Shown here: positions 32,826 through 43,428 of the stretch, piece by piece | How positions within the stretch are numbered: position 1 is the stretch's first letter | How the letters are laid out: every line of letters starts with the position of its first letter | Assembly (NCBI RefSeq): GCF_031202265.1 | Contig: NZ_CP100604.1 | Coordinates: 4,756,501 to 4,820,500 of the forward strand | DNA: 64,000 nt | From: Bradyrhizobium sp. Ash2021 | GTDB lineage: Bacteria > Pseudomonadota > Alphaproteobacteria > Rhizobiales > Xanthobacteraceae | Direction: 5' to 3' | Made by a program: the position numbers and the translations under genes | The notes under the pieces: model-generated | What the model saw: only the letters and a program-made list of their open reading frames with translations | Told to the model about the DNA's origin: nothing | Databases searched by the model: none

Positions 32826-35800
32826 CTAAAGCGGACGCCGCAGGGCCTCGAACACCGAAACGAACGATTGATCGGGGTCGATGCGGAGCCGGTGGACCCG
32901 CTCGGCTTCGTCGCATGCACGCGCCATATCTGGCCCCAGATTATTCCGATCCGTCAGCCAAAGGGGATGGGTGACCATCTTAACGTCGGTGCCGTTCGTC
33001 ACCGCCGGCAGGCCTGCGATAGTGATCTGCCTGTACCCTGGGCGCGCGTTGAGCAGAGTAACCGCAGCGATGTTCGCAACGCGCGCCCATCTGGGCGATG
33101 CCAGCGAAATCGGAGCCGCCGCATCCAGCGCCAGCGATGCGAGGTCGACCGCCAGTCTCCAGTCCAGGAGGCTGTGGTATTGGAGGTTGCTGTAGCTGCG
33201 CAGGCAGTCGGGACATGACGTGTCGCAGGAGTCGGCGTGAAGGTTGCCGACCAGCGTCTCAAAGAAGCCGTTGTGGCCGGGCTCGGAGATCAGCCTGAGC
33301 AGGTGCTCCGCGACTGCAGGCTGGCCGAGGTGTGTGGCGTACCCCGCACCGTTTTCCAGCGTGTCCGAGAGGAATATCTGGCCGGTCACGCCGGCGGCGG
33401 GATCCTCGATGCTGCGTATGCCGGACTTCAATTCATAATCGTGGATGTCCAGCAGAACGGCCGCCGCCCGTCTGAGCATGAAGGCAAGCGAGTAGAGGGC
33501 CGCGCGTCCCTGGGGGGTGCGGGGATCGGCTCCTCGGCCCGGACCGAAATCTCTGATGCCCAGCAGCATCATGTCCGTTTCGCTGATCGCCGCGAGTGCG
33601 CAAGCTATGGGGTTCTCGAGAGCAGCCAGCCGCAGGGGAGGGGCGCGTCTTCCCTCGGACGCGGCGAACTTCGCATCTGCCGTCTGGGCGGCGGCAATGT
33701 CGATCTTTGCCTGCGAATTGGGCCACACTCGCGCGAGATGATAGAGATTTCCTCCGTTGTCGTTGATGACGTAGAGGCTGCCTACACCGGCGCCGACTTG
33801 AAGGTTCAGGTGCGGATTGATCGCGAACGGCGGGCGCCCGACTTTCGGGCGCGCGGCTCTCGGCACGAAATCAAACGAACCGTCGTAGTCTCTGGCCCAC
33901 CTGCTTGAACTGTAAAATCCCTTCGGCTGGCGAAGGTCGAGGGCCCGGTATTCGCGCTCCCCGTTGCCGGCCGCGGCCGCGCACGTAGGACATGCCGGGC
34001 CGCCGGGATTGACCGTCTCCACATGCTGGCAGTTGCCGCAGACGGCGACCGGGATGGACGGCCCCAGTGGATCGGCCTCTTCGACGGCGCGCTGTCCCTG
34101 CCTGTAGTAGTGGGTCACACCGATCGCCGTGTGGATAGCGCGTTCCTTCACCGTTTCAGCGCCCGGCGCGAACATGCTCACCGCGAGTTCGAGGTCGCGG
34201 TCGATCACATCGCGCGGGGGCCACGCGCGGGGATTTCCGTGATACAGATTCCGCGCCCGGGTCGGGAACCCGAACATGGGAAGAATGCCACGGTTCGCGA
34301 GCCTTTCGCTCAACCCATCCTGGATGAGCATTTGATCCTGGCTCGCGAGCGTGACCCGCTGAACGAGGTCGTTGCGGACGAAATTCAGCGCTTCCGCGCG
34401 CGACGCCGGATCCGCCGCCAATACGGTGCCGGTCAGAAGCAGGTCGCACGCGTGTTCTACTTCTGCCGGATGCCGGGCGATCCATTCCTGAACGATCTCC
34501 GCCACGGTGTTTCCCGCGTAGCCGGCGGGCGTAGCGTCCGGAGGCTGGGTCCATCCGTCTGCCCGTCCGAACTCTCCGTGGACACTGTCGCCATCGGAGC
34601 AGGCAAAAAGCTGCAGTTCCGAGAAGGCCGCGCGCAGCACCTCCTTGCTGAGGACCCTGCGAAGTATCTGCAAGCGGTTCGTGTCGACATAGGGTGGCGG
34701 AGGCGGATCCGACGTGATGCGGTCGGGACGCTGGAAATAGTAGTCGTCATGGCTGCGCCCCCGGCAGAGCGTCAGCGCGATCGAAACTGCCGCTCCGCGT
34801 CTTCCAGCGCGCCCGACGCGCTGCTGATAGTTGAAGCGCATTGGAGGCATGTTGGCCATCATGGCCGCGAGCAGCGAACCGATATCGACGCCGGCTTCCA
34901 TGGTCGTCGTGACGCTGAGAAGATCCAGATTCTCGGTAAGCCCGTGCTCGTTGCCCACATTGACGTTCTGGAACAGCCGCTGCCGGTCTCGGGCGACGAT
35001 CTTGTCCGTCTGTCCCGTCATCTCGGCGCAGTTCAGCCGGAAGACGGGACCTGCCCGAGTAGCGAGCCAGCTGTAATAGTCCAGCCGGTCGAGCGCGTTG
35101 TCGTCGGCAATGCGGCGCGGCTGGTCGAGACGCGACTCGCAGTTGGAGCAGATTCCTCCGCTTCGGTGCAGATGGATCCGGGAGCAGCGGTCGCACTGAA
35201 AATACGTCTCTCCGGCGCCTCTAGCGAATAACCGATCGTATTCGAGAATGCCCTGGTTCAGGACACCGGAGCGCGTGAGCAGACCGGTGACGTCCTGTTC
35301 GAAGGATGCAGGGTCCCGCGCAGCCAGATTGGCGACAGCCGCGAGGTAGTCCCGGGCGTATTTCGGGAGCCGGGGGTCGTCGTCGGTAGCCCGGTGAGTC
35401 GTGATCCTCCGTCTCTTTCCCAGCATCCGTATGCAGCTTTCGGCCGCCTCTTCGAGAACCTGGTCGGCGGCCGGCCGGAACTGCGGATTGAACGTCACCA
35501 CGCCGAGTTTCAGCGACTCGAAATCTCGCCGTCCTCCGGAGAAGATCGATTCCGCGATCGCCTCGCGTTCGGCATTCTCGATCTTGTTTTGATGGGCGCG
35601 CTCGTCCGGAGACAGGTTGTTCCGAAAACCCGGCGGGTTCAGCTGCCAGTCGAGGAGTCTGGGCCACTCGCCTTGATTGGTCTGGGGATTCGTCCAAGTC
35701 ACGCTCCGGTCGACGCCGCCGGGATTCATCCCGGTCGCGAGCAGTCTGCGCTGCGCCTGCGCCTGGAGGCTCTGGATCGGCAGTACGCCGCTGCGGGCCT

Positions 35801-38465
35801 GAGCAAGGATCTGATCGGCGAACTGCTGCTGGGTCATTCCGCCGACGGCCGACGGCATCGCTCCTTGACCCATCGCGACGGCCATGATGGCGAACGCCGC
35901 GTCGGGCCGGGCGGATCCGAACCGGTCGGCGAGCGCCGCTTCTTCGGCCGTCAGGTTCTCCCTTCTTGTCCGGCGTTCAAATGCCAGGATGGCGCGTGCC
36001 TCCTCCGTCACGCCTTCGACCAGAACTTGGCGCATGGCATCGAGCCAGTGAGACTTCGCGACGCCGACTGCTAGTTTCGCCGCGTCCTGGCGGCTGTCGG
36101 AGAACAGGACCAGCTTGCGCCTGGAGTCTTCGGCCGCCTGCGTCGCACCTTGAGGAATGGGCGCTATCTCCCGCAGGAGTGCGTCCGTCAGCACCTGAGC
36201 CGTCTTTTGAAAACCGGTGCGCTGAGTGCGTATCGGCGCCACGCTCGCCAGCTTGCTCCAGTTGGCTTCGCACCTCGGGCAGACCGACGGCCGGTCGTTT
36301 TCCGCGGACTGCGCGGCCAAAGCTGCTGCAGGGACGGGCACCTGATGGAGTTGCGGAACGTAGTATAGCCAGCCGGTCGCCGAAGCAGCAGTCCGCGCAA
36401 GCTGGATTTCTCCCGTTCGGTGGTCATAGACGGCACGACGCCATTGGCGCCGCACGCCCTCCTGGGTCCAGGTGTCGTTTTGCGGCGCTTGCAGTGCTGC
36501 GGCCGTTCGTGCGGGCCAGTAGACCGCGTAGTTTGAGTAGTGTCGGTCGCTGGCCGAATGGTCTGGCGCCTTCTCGATATTGGGATCGTCAGGGACGAGC
36601 GACCAGACCCCGGGTCTCAGTTCGCGCCGGTGCCCGCCGAGGAAGACGTCTCCGCACGGCTCGCAGTAGAGCATCTCCAGAACGCGCGATCCGCAAGGGC
36701 AAGTCGTCGCCGGCCTGTCGAAAAGCCGCCCCACTAGGATGTCGGGCTCGGTTCGCATCACTTCGGTGCAACGAGGATTGGTGCACGACCAGATGCCTTG
36801 CACGTTCCTGAAGAAGACGTGCGTCCGCAGCGGGAGGAGGGGGGCGTCGCTGGAATTCCTGCTGCGCGCGAGGGACGCGATCAGCCCCATTCCTGCGGAA
36901 GCGGCTTCATCCGCCCCGCTGTCTGGAAACAAAGCGGAGCCGATCGCGGCCGGCGTCAGCGGACGCACGGCTGGATTTTCATCGGTGCCGCTGTTGCACG
37001 CCGCCCTGACCGCTTCGGCTGCACCGATCGTACCGAGCGCATCGCCCAGGCGCCGCTCGATCGGCAGTTCGGTGCTCGGAGGGGCGGCGCCGGCATCGGC
37101 GCTCAAGGCATCGACGGCCGCGTGGATCGCGTCCTGGTCGTTCACCTCGATCGCTTGGCCCAGCCGAGAGAACGAGTCGGCCAGGCCGCGTACGCGGTCC
37201 CGTGATCCGGTCGGGAGCGGCACGGAGCCGCCGCGGATGAGTTCGAAAGGGGTAGACCTGCCGAAGAACTGGCGCAGATAGTCTTGCGCGCGTGCTTCGT
37301 CCGACCCCAGCGACGCGCTTGATGCGAGAATGCGAAGTTGCGGATGGTCCGGATGGAGTCCGATCCGGTCCAGGAGGACCCGAAGTATGTAGGAGACTTC
37401 GGTGCCCGGAGTGCCCCGGTAGGCATGCAGTTCGTCGACTACAAGATGGAAGACGTTGGTGGGGTCGTTGTCGAGCCAGGCGCGCGTCGCGTCGAATATC
37501 CGCGTCTCGACATCGCGCATGAGCATGATGTTCAGCATGCTGTAATTGGTCACCAGGATGTCGGGGGGCGCGTCCTGCATGTCCCACCGGCTCCACATCT
37601 CGCCGCCGTCCAGCCGAGGGAAGAAGCGCTCGGCGTCCGTCCCGGCGACCGCGTTCGCGGTGTCCGTGAGCCGCTTCAATTCGTTGCGGAGAGTCGTTTC
37701 GGCTTCGGTGCTTGTGGGACGCCCTGAGACGGGTGTCGATCCGATGTAGCGGCCGAACCAGAAGCGGTTGCCCGGCCGGTTTGCCGACAGCCATCCTCGG
37801 ATGGCATCGCTATCCAGAGACTGGCGAAGCCGCGTCATCTGGTCTTCGGCCAGTGCGTTCAGCGGATACATGACGAGTGCACGAAGGCCGGGAAGGCGCG
37901 ATCCTTGTTCGTGGTCGCGCTGGCCGAGACGCGAATGATGCAGCCGCCGGCCGGATCCAGGTGCGGGGCTCATGTTCCACCAGTCGTTCTGCGGAGCGGT
38001 GGGAATGGCGGGCCATCGAGCCGACTCCCGGATAAGAGAGGCTAAAACGGGCAAGTAGATCGATTCCGTCTTTCCTGAACCGGTGCCCGTGAGAATCACG
38101 GCGTCACGGCTCTCGGCGGCCGAGATCCGCAGCATGTCCACTTGGTGGCGGTAGAGTTCAATCTGCGAGTCGGTCCTCGACAGGAACAGGCCGTTCGTAG
38201 CGAATTGCCCCAGATCGGCAATCGCCTGCGCGGACCATCCGGCGGCACCGGTCAGCGCTGATTGAGCGGCTTGGACGACGTTCTGGCGGCTTCCCGCGTA
38301 AGGCGGCTGCGGTTCGATAAGAGGATCGCGATAAAGGACGCCATCGCGATCGAGAAGGTCGCGGCGCTCGTTCACCAGTTCGTCGAACCGAAGGTCGAAC
38401 GGACTGTCGAAGTATCGCAGGTACGCATCCTTGAGTCCGCGAAAGAGGGCTGCCGTGTCGGTCAT
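32826..38465 (-). CDS. 1879-aa DEAD/DEAH-type helicase with DUF1998-like C-terminus (DruE-like)
   Basis: Very large SF2 helicase. Walker A GTGSGKT is at residues 127-133, motif Ia in RALVMYPLNALAEDQMTRLR, NYSMLNIMLMR, DELH box at about 344-347 (HLVVDELHAYRGTPGTEVSY), motif III as SSAS. The second RecA domain has TTTMEAGVDIGSLLAAMMAN and QQRVGRAGRRG near residue 1215. Zinc-type cysteine groups occur at about residues 585-625 (CTNPRCTEV, CPCGSRVLEMLYCEPCGDVF). The DUF1998/MZB-like end has LSDTLENGAGYATHLG and CDTSCPDCLRSYSN near residue 1750. Size and domain order match DruE of Druantia systems. Start ATGA overlaps the stop of the 290-aa gene. Confidence 0.88.
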   Translation of the reverse strand: MTDTAALFRGLKDAYLRYFDSPFDLRFDELVNERRDLLDRDGVLYRDPLIEPQPPYAGSRQNVVQAAQSALTGAAGWSAQAIADLGQFATNGLFLSRTDSQIELYRHQVDMLRISAAESRDAVILTGTGSGKTESIYLPVLASLIRESARWPAIPTAPQNDWWNMSPAPGSGRRLHHSRLGQRDHEQGSRLPGLRALVMYPLNALAEDQMTRLRQSLDSDAIRGWLSANRPGNRFWFGRYIGSTPVSGRPTSTEAETTLRNELKRLTDTANAVAGTDAERFFPRLDGGEMWSRWDMQDAPPDILVTNYSMLNIMLMRDVETRIFDATRAWLDNDPTNVFHLVVDELHAYRGTPGTEVSYILRVLLDRIGLHPDHPQLRILASSASLGSDEARAQDYLRQFFGRSTPFELIRGGSVPLPTGSRDRVRGLADSFSRLGQAIEVNDQDAIHAAVDALSADAGAAPPSTELPIERRLGDALGTIGAAEAVRAACNSGTDENPAVRPLTPAAIGSALFPDSGADEAASAGMGLIASLARSRNSSDAPLLPLRTHVFFRNVQGIWSCTNPRCTEVMRTEPDILVGRLFDRPATTCPCGSRVLEMLYCEPCGDVFLGGHRRELRPGVWSLVPDDPNIEKAPDHSASDRHYSNYAVYWPARTAAALQAPQNDTWTQEGVRRQWRRAVYDHRTGEIQLARTAASATGWLYYVPQLHQVPVPAAALAAQSAENDRPSVCPRCEANWSKLASVAPIRTQRTGFQKTAQVLTDALLREIAPIPQGATQAAEDSRRKLVLFSDSRQDAAKLAVGVAKSHWLDAMRQVLVEGVTEEARAILAFERRTRRENLTAEEAALADRFGSARPDAAFAIMAVAMGQGAMPSAVGGMTQQQFADQILAQARSGVLPIQSLQAQAQRRLLATGMNPGGVDRSVTWTNPQTNQGEWPRLLDWQLNPPGFRNNLSPDERAHQNKIENAEREAIAESIFSGGRRDFESLKLGVVTFNPQFRPAADQVLEEAAESCIRMLGKRRRITTHRATDDDPRLPKYARDYLAAVANLAARDPASFEQDVTGLLTRSGVLNQGILEYDRLFARGAGETYFQCDRCSRIHLHRSGGICSNCESRLDQPRRIADDNALDRLDYYSWLATRAGPVFRLNCAEMTGQTDKIVARDRQRLFQNVNVGNEHGLTENLDLLSVTTTMEAGVDIGSLLAAMMANMPPMRFNYQQRVGRAGRRGAAVSIALTLCRGRSHDDYYFQRPDRITSDPPPPPYVDTNRLQILRRVLSKEVLRAAFSELQLFACSDGDSVHGEFGRADGWTQPPDATPAGYAGNTVAEIVQEWIARHPAEVEHACDLLLTGTVLAADPASRAEALNFVRNDLVQRVTLASQDQMLIQDGLSERLANRGILPMFGFPTRARNLYHGNPRAWPPRDVIDRDLELAVSMFAPGAETVKERAIHTAIGVTHYYRQGQRAVEEADPLGPSIPVAVCGNCQHVETVNPGGPACPTCAAAAGNGEREYRALDLRQPKGFYSSSRWARDYDGSFDFVPRAARPKVGRPPFAINPHLNLQVGAGVGSLYVINDNGGNLYHLARVWPNSQAKIDIAAAQTADAKFAASEGRRAPPLRLAALENPIACALAAISETDMMLLGIRDFGPGRGADPRTPQGRAALYSLAFMLRRAAAVLLDIHDYELKSGIRSIEDPAAGVTGQIFLSDTLENGAGYATHLGQPAVAEHLLRLISEPGHNGFFETLVGNLHADSCDTSCPDCLRSYSNLQYHSLLDWRLAVDLASLALDAAAPISLASPRWARVANIAAVTLLNARPGYRQITIAGLPAVTNGTDVKMVTHPLWLTDRNNLGPDMARACDEAERVHRLRIDPDQSFVSVFEALRRPL

Positions 38466-39334
38466 GCAAGCCTCAATCCCGTTATCGACACGGCCAGATG
38501 AGCGATGCGGTGCGATATCCCTCGGAACGCAAGATCCCGCTTCTCACGTCCGAACTCGGGCAGCATGCCGGAGCAAAGCGCGAGCGACCGGGAAATGAGC
38601 GTCGGGGGTCTTAGCGCAGCCGGTATTCGCAAAGACCGGGATTTGAGATCCAGCTGGAGCTTTCTGGCGCCCGCAGCCACGGCCAAACGTCCGGCGGCCG
38701 AGTCGATCTCAGACTGGGCGTCCTTGCCGTCCTTCATGAGAACGATGGAATTCCAGTCTCGCTTTATGTGGAAGAGTCCGCGAACGGCGTTCCGAGCTTC
38801 TTCGATGGAGGATGCCGTCCAGCGCAGATTGGATTTCGAGAACCTGCGCACTTCTTCCACTTTTCCCGCTACCATCTGGCAAGGAGTCCGCGGCCATGTG
38901 GCAATCGTCGGAAGGCTCGCGAGCAGAGTGAAGGCAGCGTCTCGCTGCCAGTTCAGCGCGGCCGCAGTCGCGATCGCACAGAGATCGGAGGTCGTTGCGG
39001 CTGTCACCAGCAGGCAGTGCGGCCGCTCGCCTTGGGCGATGGATTGCATCTCGGCGCCCTGATCCGCGCAAGCCTTGGCGAGCCGGCTCACCAAGCCGCG
39101 AGTTCTCGCGCCGCACAGCACTGCGGTCGCGCTTTGCTCGGACTCTTCTCCGAGCGCGGCCAGCACCGGCGGCGCGACGCGCCAGCGATTGTCCGCTTCC
39201 AATTCGACGTGCCCGAGCACGGCCAGATCCTCGATGATCCGGTATGGACCGCCTCCCGCGACGAGATCTGAGGGCAGATCGTTCGTCCGGCCGTTTTCTC
39301 GGTATGAAATCCACTCCAGCAGGCGGTCGGTCAT
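38462..39334 (-). CDS. 290-aa protein of the defence locus (DruG position), unknown fold
   Basis: ATG at 39334 overlaps the upstream stop (ATGA), and its own stop overlaps the helicase start, so it is translationally coupled on both sides. The N-terminus (MTDRLLEWISYRENGRTNDL and GGGPYRIIEDLAVLGHVELE) looks like a winged helix. The middle has TAVLCGARTRGLVSRLAKAC, CLLVTAATTSDLCAIATAAA. The C-terminal region lacks motifs I know. No nuclease or ATPase signature is seen. It may recognise DNA or bridge the ATPase and helicase; this is inference from position. Confidence 0.7.
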   Translation of the reverse strand: MTDRLLEWISYRENGRTNDLPSDLVAGGGPYRIIEDLAVLGHVELEADNRWRVAPPVLAALGEESEQSATAVLCGARTRGLVSRLAKACADQGAEMQSIAQGERPHCLLVTAATTSDLCAIATAAALNWQRDAAFTLLASLPTIATWPRTPCQMVAGKVEEVRRFSKSNLRWTASSIEEARNAVRGLFHIKRDWNSIVLMKDGKDAQSEIDSAAGRLAVAAGARKLQLDLKSRSLRIPAALRPPTLISRSLALCSGMLPEFGREKRDLAFRGISHRIAHLAVSITGLRLA

Positions 39335-42300
39335 CGGAGGCGCTTCCATCGCCTGGCTTCCCGGGTGGCGGTCCGCCATGCCGCTTTCGCGGCCGGCGTC
39401 TCGGGCCTTATCGGAACGCGGCGCGCCGCCATGTCTCTGATCTTGGATGCCCATCGGCTATCGAGCTTTCGGGGCTGCTGGTCCGCTGCTGCAGCCGGAA
39501 AGTCGAGCACCAGGATTTTGCTGTCGTCCTTTCGTCCTCCGGATGATAGGACGGCGAACAGCGGCTCGAAGGCAAGTGCGGCGAGCGCCGCCGGAGCGTC
39601 CTGCCTGATGGTCAGCATCTTGATTTCGTGCCGGGCGCCGAGAGCCGTCACGCTCGAAGCCGGTTCGATCGCGAGCACCGTTCGGCCATCGGGAGAAAAG
39701 ACCATCGCGCCGCAAACCGCCGCGGTCCCCGCAAGCGCCGGAGCCAGCGAAGCATGCGCCGTCCACGGCTCCCAACCTTCGCGAAGAGCGGGATCGGGCA
39801 TGATGTGGTAGGTCGACGACCTTCCCGGAACGATGTCGACGAGGTGCTGTCCGGGCGCATCCCAGCCGGGTGCGCTCCAGCTGCCATCCTCATCCCTCTC
39901 CGCTGGTGTCTCGTCGATGAACACTTGGCAGTTCGACGGCATTCCCTCGATGCGGATAAGCGGCGGTTCGCCTTGCGCGTAAGCCGCGGACCGAATTTCG
40001 AAGCCACCGTGGAGAGTGATGACCGTCTCCGCGCCGGGATCCAGCGGCTTCAGCCACTCCAGCGGTGAATGAAGAGCTCGAACCGGCGCATAGCCGTCCA
40101 GCACGGTCCATCCGGAAGGTAAGCCTTCGAAATCTGCCAGCCGCCGAAGCGCAGGGGAGCCCGCTTCCGTCGCAGCGGCCTCGATCGCGGCGGCGTGCCG
40201 TTCGCGGCAAACGATTGTGCTTCGACTGCCCAGCGGCGCGGCGGAAGTTGAAACGTGGTCGGGCTCGCCGGGCGCCGCAGTAAAAAGATGGAACGGTCTC
40301 GCGCTCCGGATCCACTCGAGTTTCTGCGTTTCGTCCTTTAGACGAATTTCGGCGTCCAGAAGACCAGTGGTCCACTCCAGGTCGAAGTCATCGTACCGTG
40401 ATTCATCGAACGTCTGCACGGCGGCTTCCCCGATATCGATCTCGTCGGGAAAGCCTTCGGGCTTGAGTAGCACGGCGGCTAGAGAAATGCGCTTCCGTAT
40501 CGTATCGATCATCAGGCGCAGCTTGGCATCGGCCTGGCGCAATCTGGATGATGTTCTTCTTTCGCGGCGGGGTTCAGCTTCGTCCCGCTGAGCGATCGAC
40601 CTTCGCGCTCCACGTCTGTCCCGAAAAACGGCTTGGAGCCGTGATGTGGCCGGCACGGCGCTTTCCTGCTCGAACGTTTCTGCACCGATGTCCGAACGGC
40701 TTTCGTCGGACGGTTGATCGCCGACGGCAGGCTCGGACCGCTGAAGAGCGCTCTCCGACGGTCCGTCGACGGGCTCGGACTTTTCGGATGCGCTGCGGTC
40801 GGTATGCTCGGGGGCGGCTAAGCGCGCATCTTCCGGCGGCACCTGGAGCGCATCGTCGTTCGGCGCCGGCAGATCGTCAGGCTGTTCCGTGCCGGCGGCC
40901 TCGGGCTCGCTGGAAAGTCCAGCCGGAGGTGAAATGTCTTCGTCCGGCACGCGGGTTTCATCGGCGGCCGTTTCCGGCGCGGTCTCTGACTCCGGAATGC
41001 CGGCAGCAAGAGTTTCGGCAGCGAGAGTCATATCGCTGCCAGGGTGCGGAGATCCTCCGTCCCCGATGTTGCCGGGCTCCATTTCGGAATGCACATCGCC
41101 ACCCGGGCTGGGTCCTCCACCTTGCGGAGGCGGAGCCCGCAGATCGAATTCTTCGGCGATTTTCCTGAACGGACTGGGCGTAGAAGGCAGCGAGTGAGCC
41201 GTGAGTAGGCTGTCCAAATCCGGCGGACTGCGTTCGGCGCCGTTCCACGCCACGATCGGTTGCCAGCCTAGCGCCTCGAGGCGCCGCGAGATGTCGGTCA
41301 CCGTTTCGTCCCACGGCGAAATTGCAGCTGTTTCGTTGACGAGAGTTGCGACCTTGCCGTCCTTCTCGAGTACCGTGCCTTCGGTTGTCGCGCGCTGAAT
41401 CTTCCAGCCCAAGGACAGGGCTGTCCGCGCGTCCGCCGCTGCGGGCAAGCCGGGCTGGGCAGGGGGCAGCCGCTCATCTTTCCTGCAGAGGATGACGATG
41501 CCGTGTGCGGCCTTCTGCGCCACGTCGGCGAGGCCACCCTCATGGAGTTCGTCCATAGTAGCGACGATGACATCTGCGGCCTGCGTGCCGGAGGCCAGTG
41601 ACGCGCTGCAGCCGTGCTGGATCAGTTCGGCGACGAGGAGTCCGGCTGCGGCCGACAGCTGCTCGAGGCTCATCGCTGGATCCTCGCGGACCAGGAGGCC
41701 GAAGCTGCCCGGCGCCCCGAGCCAGCGGCTCTGCTGGCCGGATGCCGCCGCGGCGACGTCGGCATCCGCTTGGCGGTGGGGAATTTCCAGCAGGATTGCA
41801 TCGTCGTGCTCGGCAGCGCCGAGGCGGTGCACCGTCGGTCCGGAGGAGGCGATTTGCCTAAGATCGTCCGCGGAAAAGTCGGATGCGTCGTCGATCACTA
41901 CGGAGTCGAACCGACTGTTCGCGACCGCATCCAATACCTCCTGTACGGTTGTCGCTCGCCTCACGCACGGTGGCCATTCCGTTTGCGCCTGATATTCCGA
42001 GATCGTCGAGAGCTCGAGCAGCAGATCCAGTATCTGAGGGCTGTACGATGGCGCGGCCGGCGAGGCGCCGACGTCTGCGGCTTCCTTTGAATACTCCGCG
42101 ATCTGCTGGGCCAAGCCTTCTGTAGCTTTCAGCAGGTCACCGAAGCCGGTGCTCGCGAACAGGTCCCGAAGCTGCCTGAGTTCGCTGGCCGCCTTCGACC
42201 GGGGGTCGGCTGCGCTCGCGCGGCCTAGGATCTCCGGTGCATCTTCGATCGGAGCGCTGAAAAAGCGCTCGAAAAGCGGTTTGGGCAGCGAGGCGCGCAA

Positions 42301-43422
42301 TGAGCCAAGATGCCCCTGCAGGTGCCTGGCGGCGTACCTCGCTTCCCGCAGTTTCTGGACGAGCGTTCCTACGTCCCGCTGAAGCGATGCGGGACGCTCC
42401 GCTGCAGGGAGCGCGAAGCTGCTTAGTGGCCTGCTTCCGTACTGCGCTAACAGCGGCTCGAGAGCGGCGCTGTCGTGCCGGTAGTCTTGCAGAGCGGCAT
42501 CGAACGTTCTGACGGCGGCGACGGTGCCCTGGTCGGGCCTCATGCGCATGAAGTATTCGATGGCCTTGGCCGCCTCGTTTCCGTTGCCGGCGGCGAGCGC
42601 TGCCTTGAATGTCCCGTGCTTCCTGATCAGAGCGATTGCGCTGCCGATGGTACGCACCATGAAAGACGCGTGCCTGTGATATTCCGAAAGAGTGCGGTCG
42701 GAAGACCGGGGGCGAAGCAGACTCTCGACGGCTTTCGAGACCAAGCTTTCCTCGCTCGCCTCCTGCTGCTCCGACACGATCTTGGAAACGCCCGCCTCGT
42801 ACTCCTGGTCGGTCGCGAGAATGAAGCCCAGCGCCTCGTCGTTCGGCGGCACCTCCACGGGGCGGCCAGCAACGAGTTCGTCGACGTCTTTGAAAGTACG
42901 GCCGGCTCTGGCGTTCCCGGTCCAGAGCACGTCGGCGATCCTCGACGCATCTTGCTCCGCAAGCGAAAGGGACTCGGTCACGCCCGGAGCGAGAGCACGC
43001 TCGGCCACGACGCTGCCTTCGATTTCTGCCGGCGAGATGTCGTGCGTTTTCGCGAGCTCGCGCGCTTTCTCGAGAATGCGAACCGCGGCACGAGCAGCGG
43101 CAGGATTTGACTTCGCACGCGCTTCGACGACGCTCGCCGGCCGGGCGGCCGGCGGCGGGAGTGCGGGGCTCGATGCCGGATGGTCGATTTGAGCGCGGTC
43201 CGACAGAACCTTGTGGATGTCGCGAATGAGGCTGTAGCCGAGCGGCCGGTCGAGTATTTGGCTCGATCCGACTAGGAGGCAGGTCCTGCCGGCTCGCGCA
43301 GCCTGGGAAGCGATCGCGTTTGCGAGCACGGACTTGCCGGTTCCACCGCCGCCCGCGACGTCGACCGGGCCGGCAGCGGACTTGCGGAGCGCAAGCGCCT
43401 GTGCGGGATCGAGGATGATCAT
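39331..43422 (-). CDS. 1363-aa P-loop protein of the defence locus (DruF position)
   Basis: Start ATG 43422. The N-terminus is a Walker A in an SF1/UvrD-like context, DPAQALALRKSAAGPVDVAG then GGGTGKSVLANAIAS (P-loop residues 24-31). A long helical insertion (about residues 90-480) contains EKARELAKTHDISPAEIEG. A Walker B-like strand DSVVIDDASDFSADDL is near residue 510. Around residue 720-740 SRRLEALGWQPIVAWNGAER could be a degenerate nuclease-like strand. Residues about 760-940 are acidic/proline-rich and probably disordered. The C-terminal 400 residues look beta-rich (GGFEIRSAAYAQGEPPLIRI). No complete helicase motif set is visible. It overlaps the 290-aa gene by 4 bp. Confidence 0.75.
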   Translation of the reverse strand: MIILDPAQALALRKSAAGPVDVAGGGGTGKSVLANAIASQAARAGRTCLLVGSSQILDRPLGYSLIRDIHKVLSDRAQIDHPASSPALPPPAARPASVVEARAKSNPAAARAAVRILEKARELAKTHDISPAEIEGSVVAERALAPGVTESLSLAEQDASRIADVLWTGNARAGRTFKDVDELVAGRPVEVPPNDEALGFILATDQEYEAGVSKIVSEQQEASEESLVSKAVESLLRPRSSDRTLSEYHRHASFMVRTIGSAIALIRKHGTFKAALAAGNGNEAAKAIEYFMRMRPDQGTVAAVRTFDAALQDYRHDSAALEPLLAQYGSRPLSSFALPAAERPASLQRDVGTLVQKLREARYAARHLQGHLGSLRASLPKPLFERFFSAPIEDAPEILGRASAADPRSKAASELRQLRDLFASTGFGDLLKATEGLAQQIAEYSKEAADVGASPAAPSYSPQILDLLLELSTISEYQAQTEWPPCVRRATTVQEVLDAVANSRFDSVVIDDASDFSADDLRQIASSGPTVHRLGAAEHDDAILLEIPHRQADADVAAAASGQQSRWLGAPGSFGLLVREDPAMSLEQLSAAAGLLVAELIQHGCSASLASGTQAADVIVATMDELHEGGLADVAQKAAHGIVILCRKDERLPPAQPGLPAAADARTALSLGWKIQRATTEGTVLEKDGKVATLVNETAAISPWDETVTDISRRLEALGWQPIVAWNGAERSPPDLDSLLTAHSLPSTPSPFRKIAEEFDLRAPPPQGGGPSPGGDVHSEMEPGNIGDGGSPHPGSDMTLAAETLAAGIPESETAPETAADETRVPDEDISPPAGLSSEPEAAGTEQPDDLPAPNDDALQVPPEDARLAAPEHTDRSASEKSEPVDGPSESALQRSEPAVGDQPSDESRSDIGAETFEQESAVPATSRLQAVFRDRRGARRSIAQRDEAEPRRERRTSSRLRQADAKLRLMIDTIRKRISLAAVLLKPEGFPDEIDIGEAAVQTFDESRYDDFDLEWTTGLLDAEIRLKDETQKLEWIRSARPFHLFTAAPGEPDHVSTSAAPLGSRSTIVCRERHAAAIEAAATEAGSPALRRLADFEGLPSGWTVLDGYAPVRALHSPLEWLKPLDPGAETVITLHGGFEIRSAAYAQGEPPLIRIEGMPSNCQVFIDETPAERDEDGSWSAPGWDAPGQHLVDIVPGRSSTYHIMPDPALREGWEPWTAHASLAPALAGTAAVCGAMVFSPDGRTVLAIEPASSVTALGARHEIKMLTIRQDAPAALAALAFEPLFAVLSSGGRKDDSKILVLDFPAAAADQQPRKLDSRWASKIRDMAARRVPIRPETPAAKAAWRTATREARRWKRLR

Positions 43423-43428
43423 CGCAGA

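Noticed and set aside
34023..35231. 402-codon plus-strand frame
   Set aside because: Antisense shadow of the giant helicase, which shows motifs on the other strand in this part.
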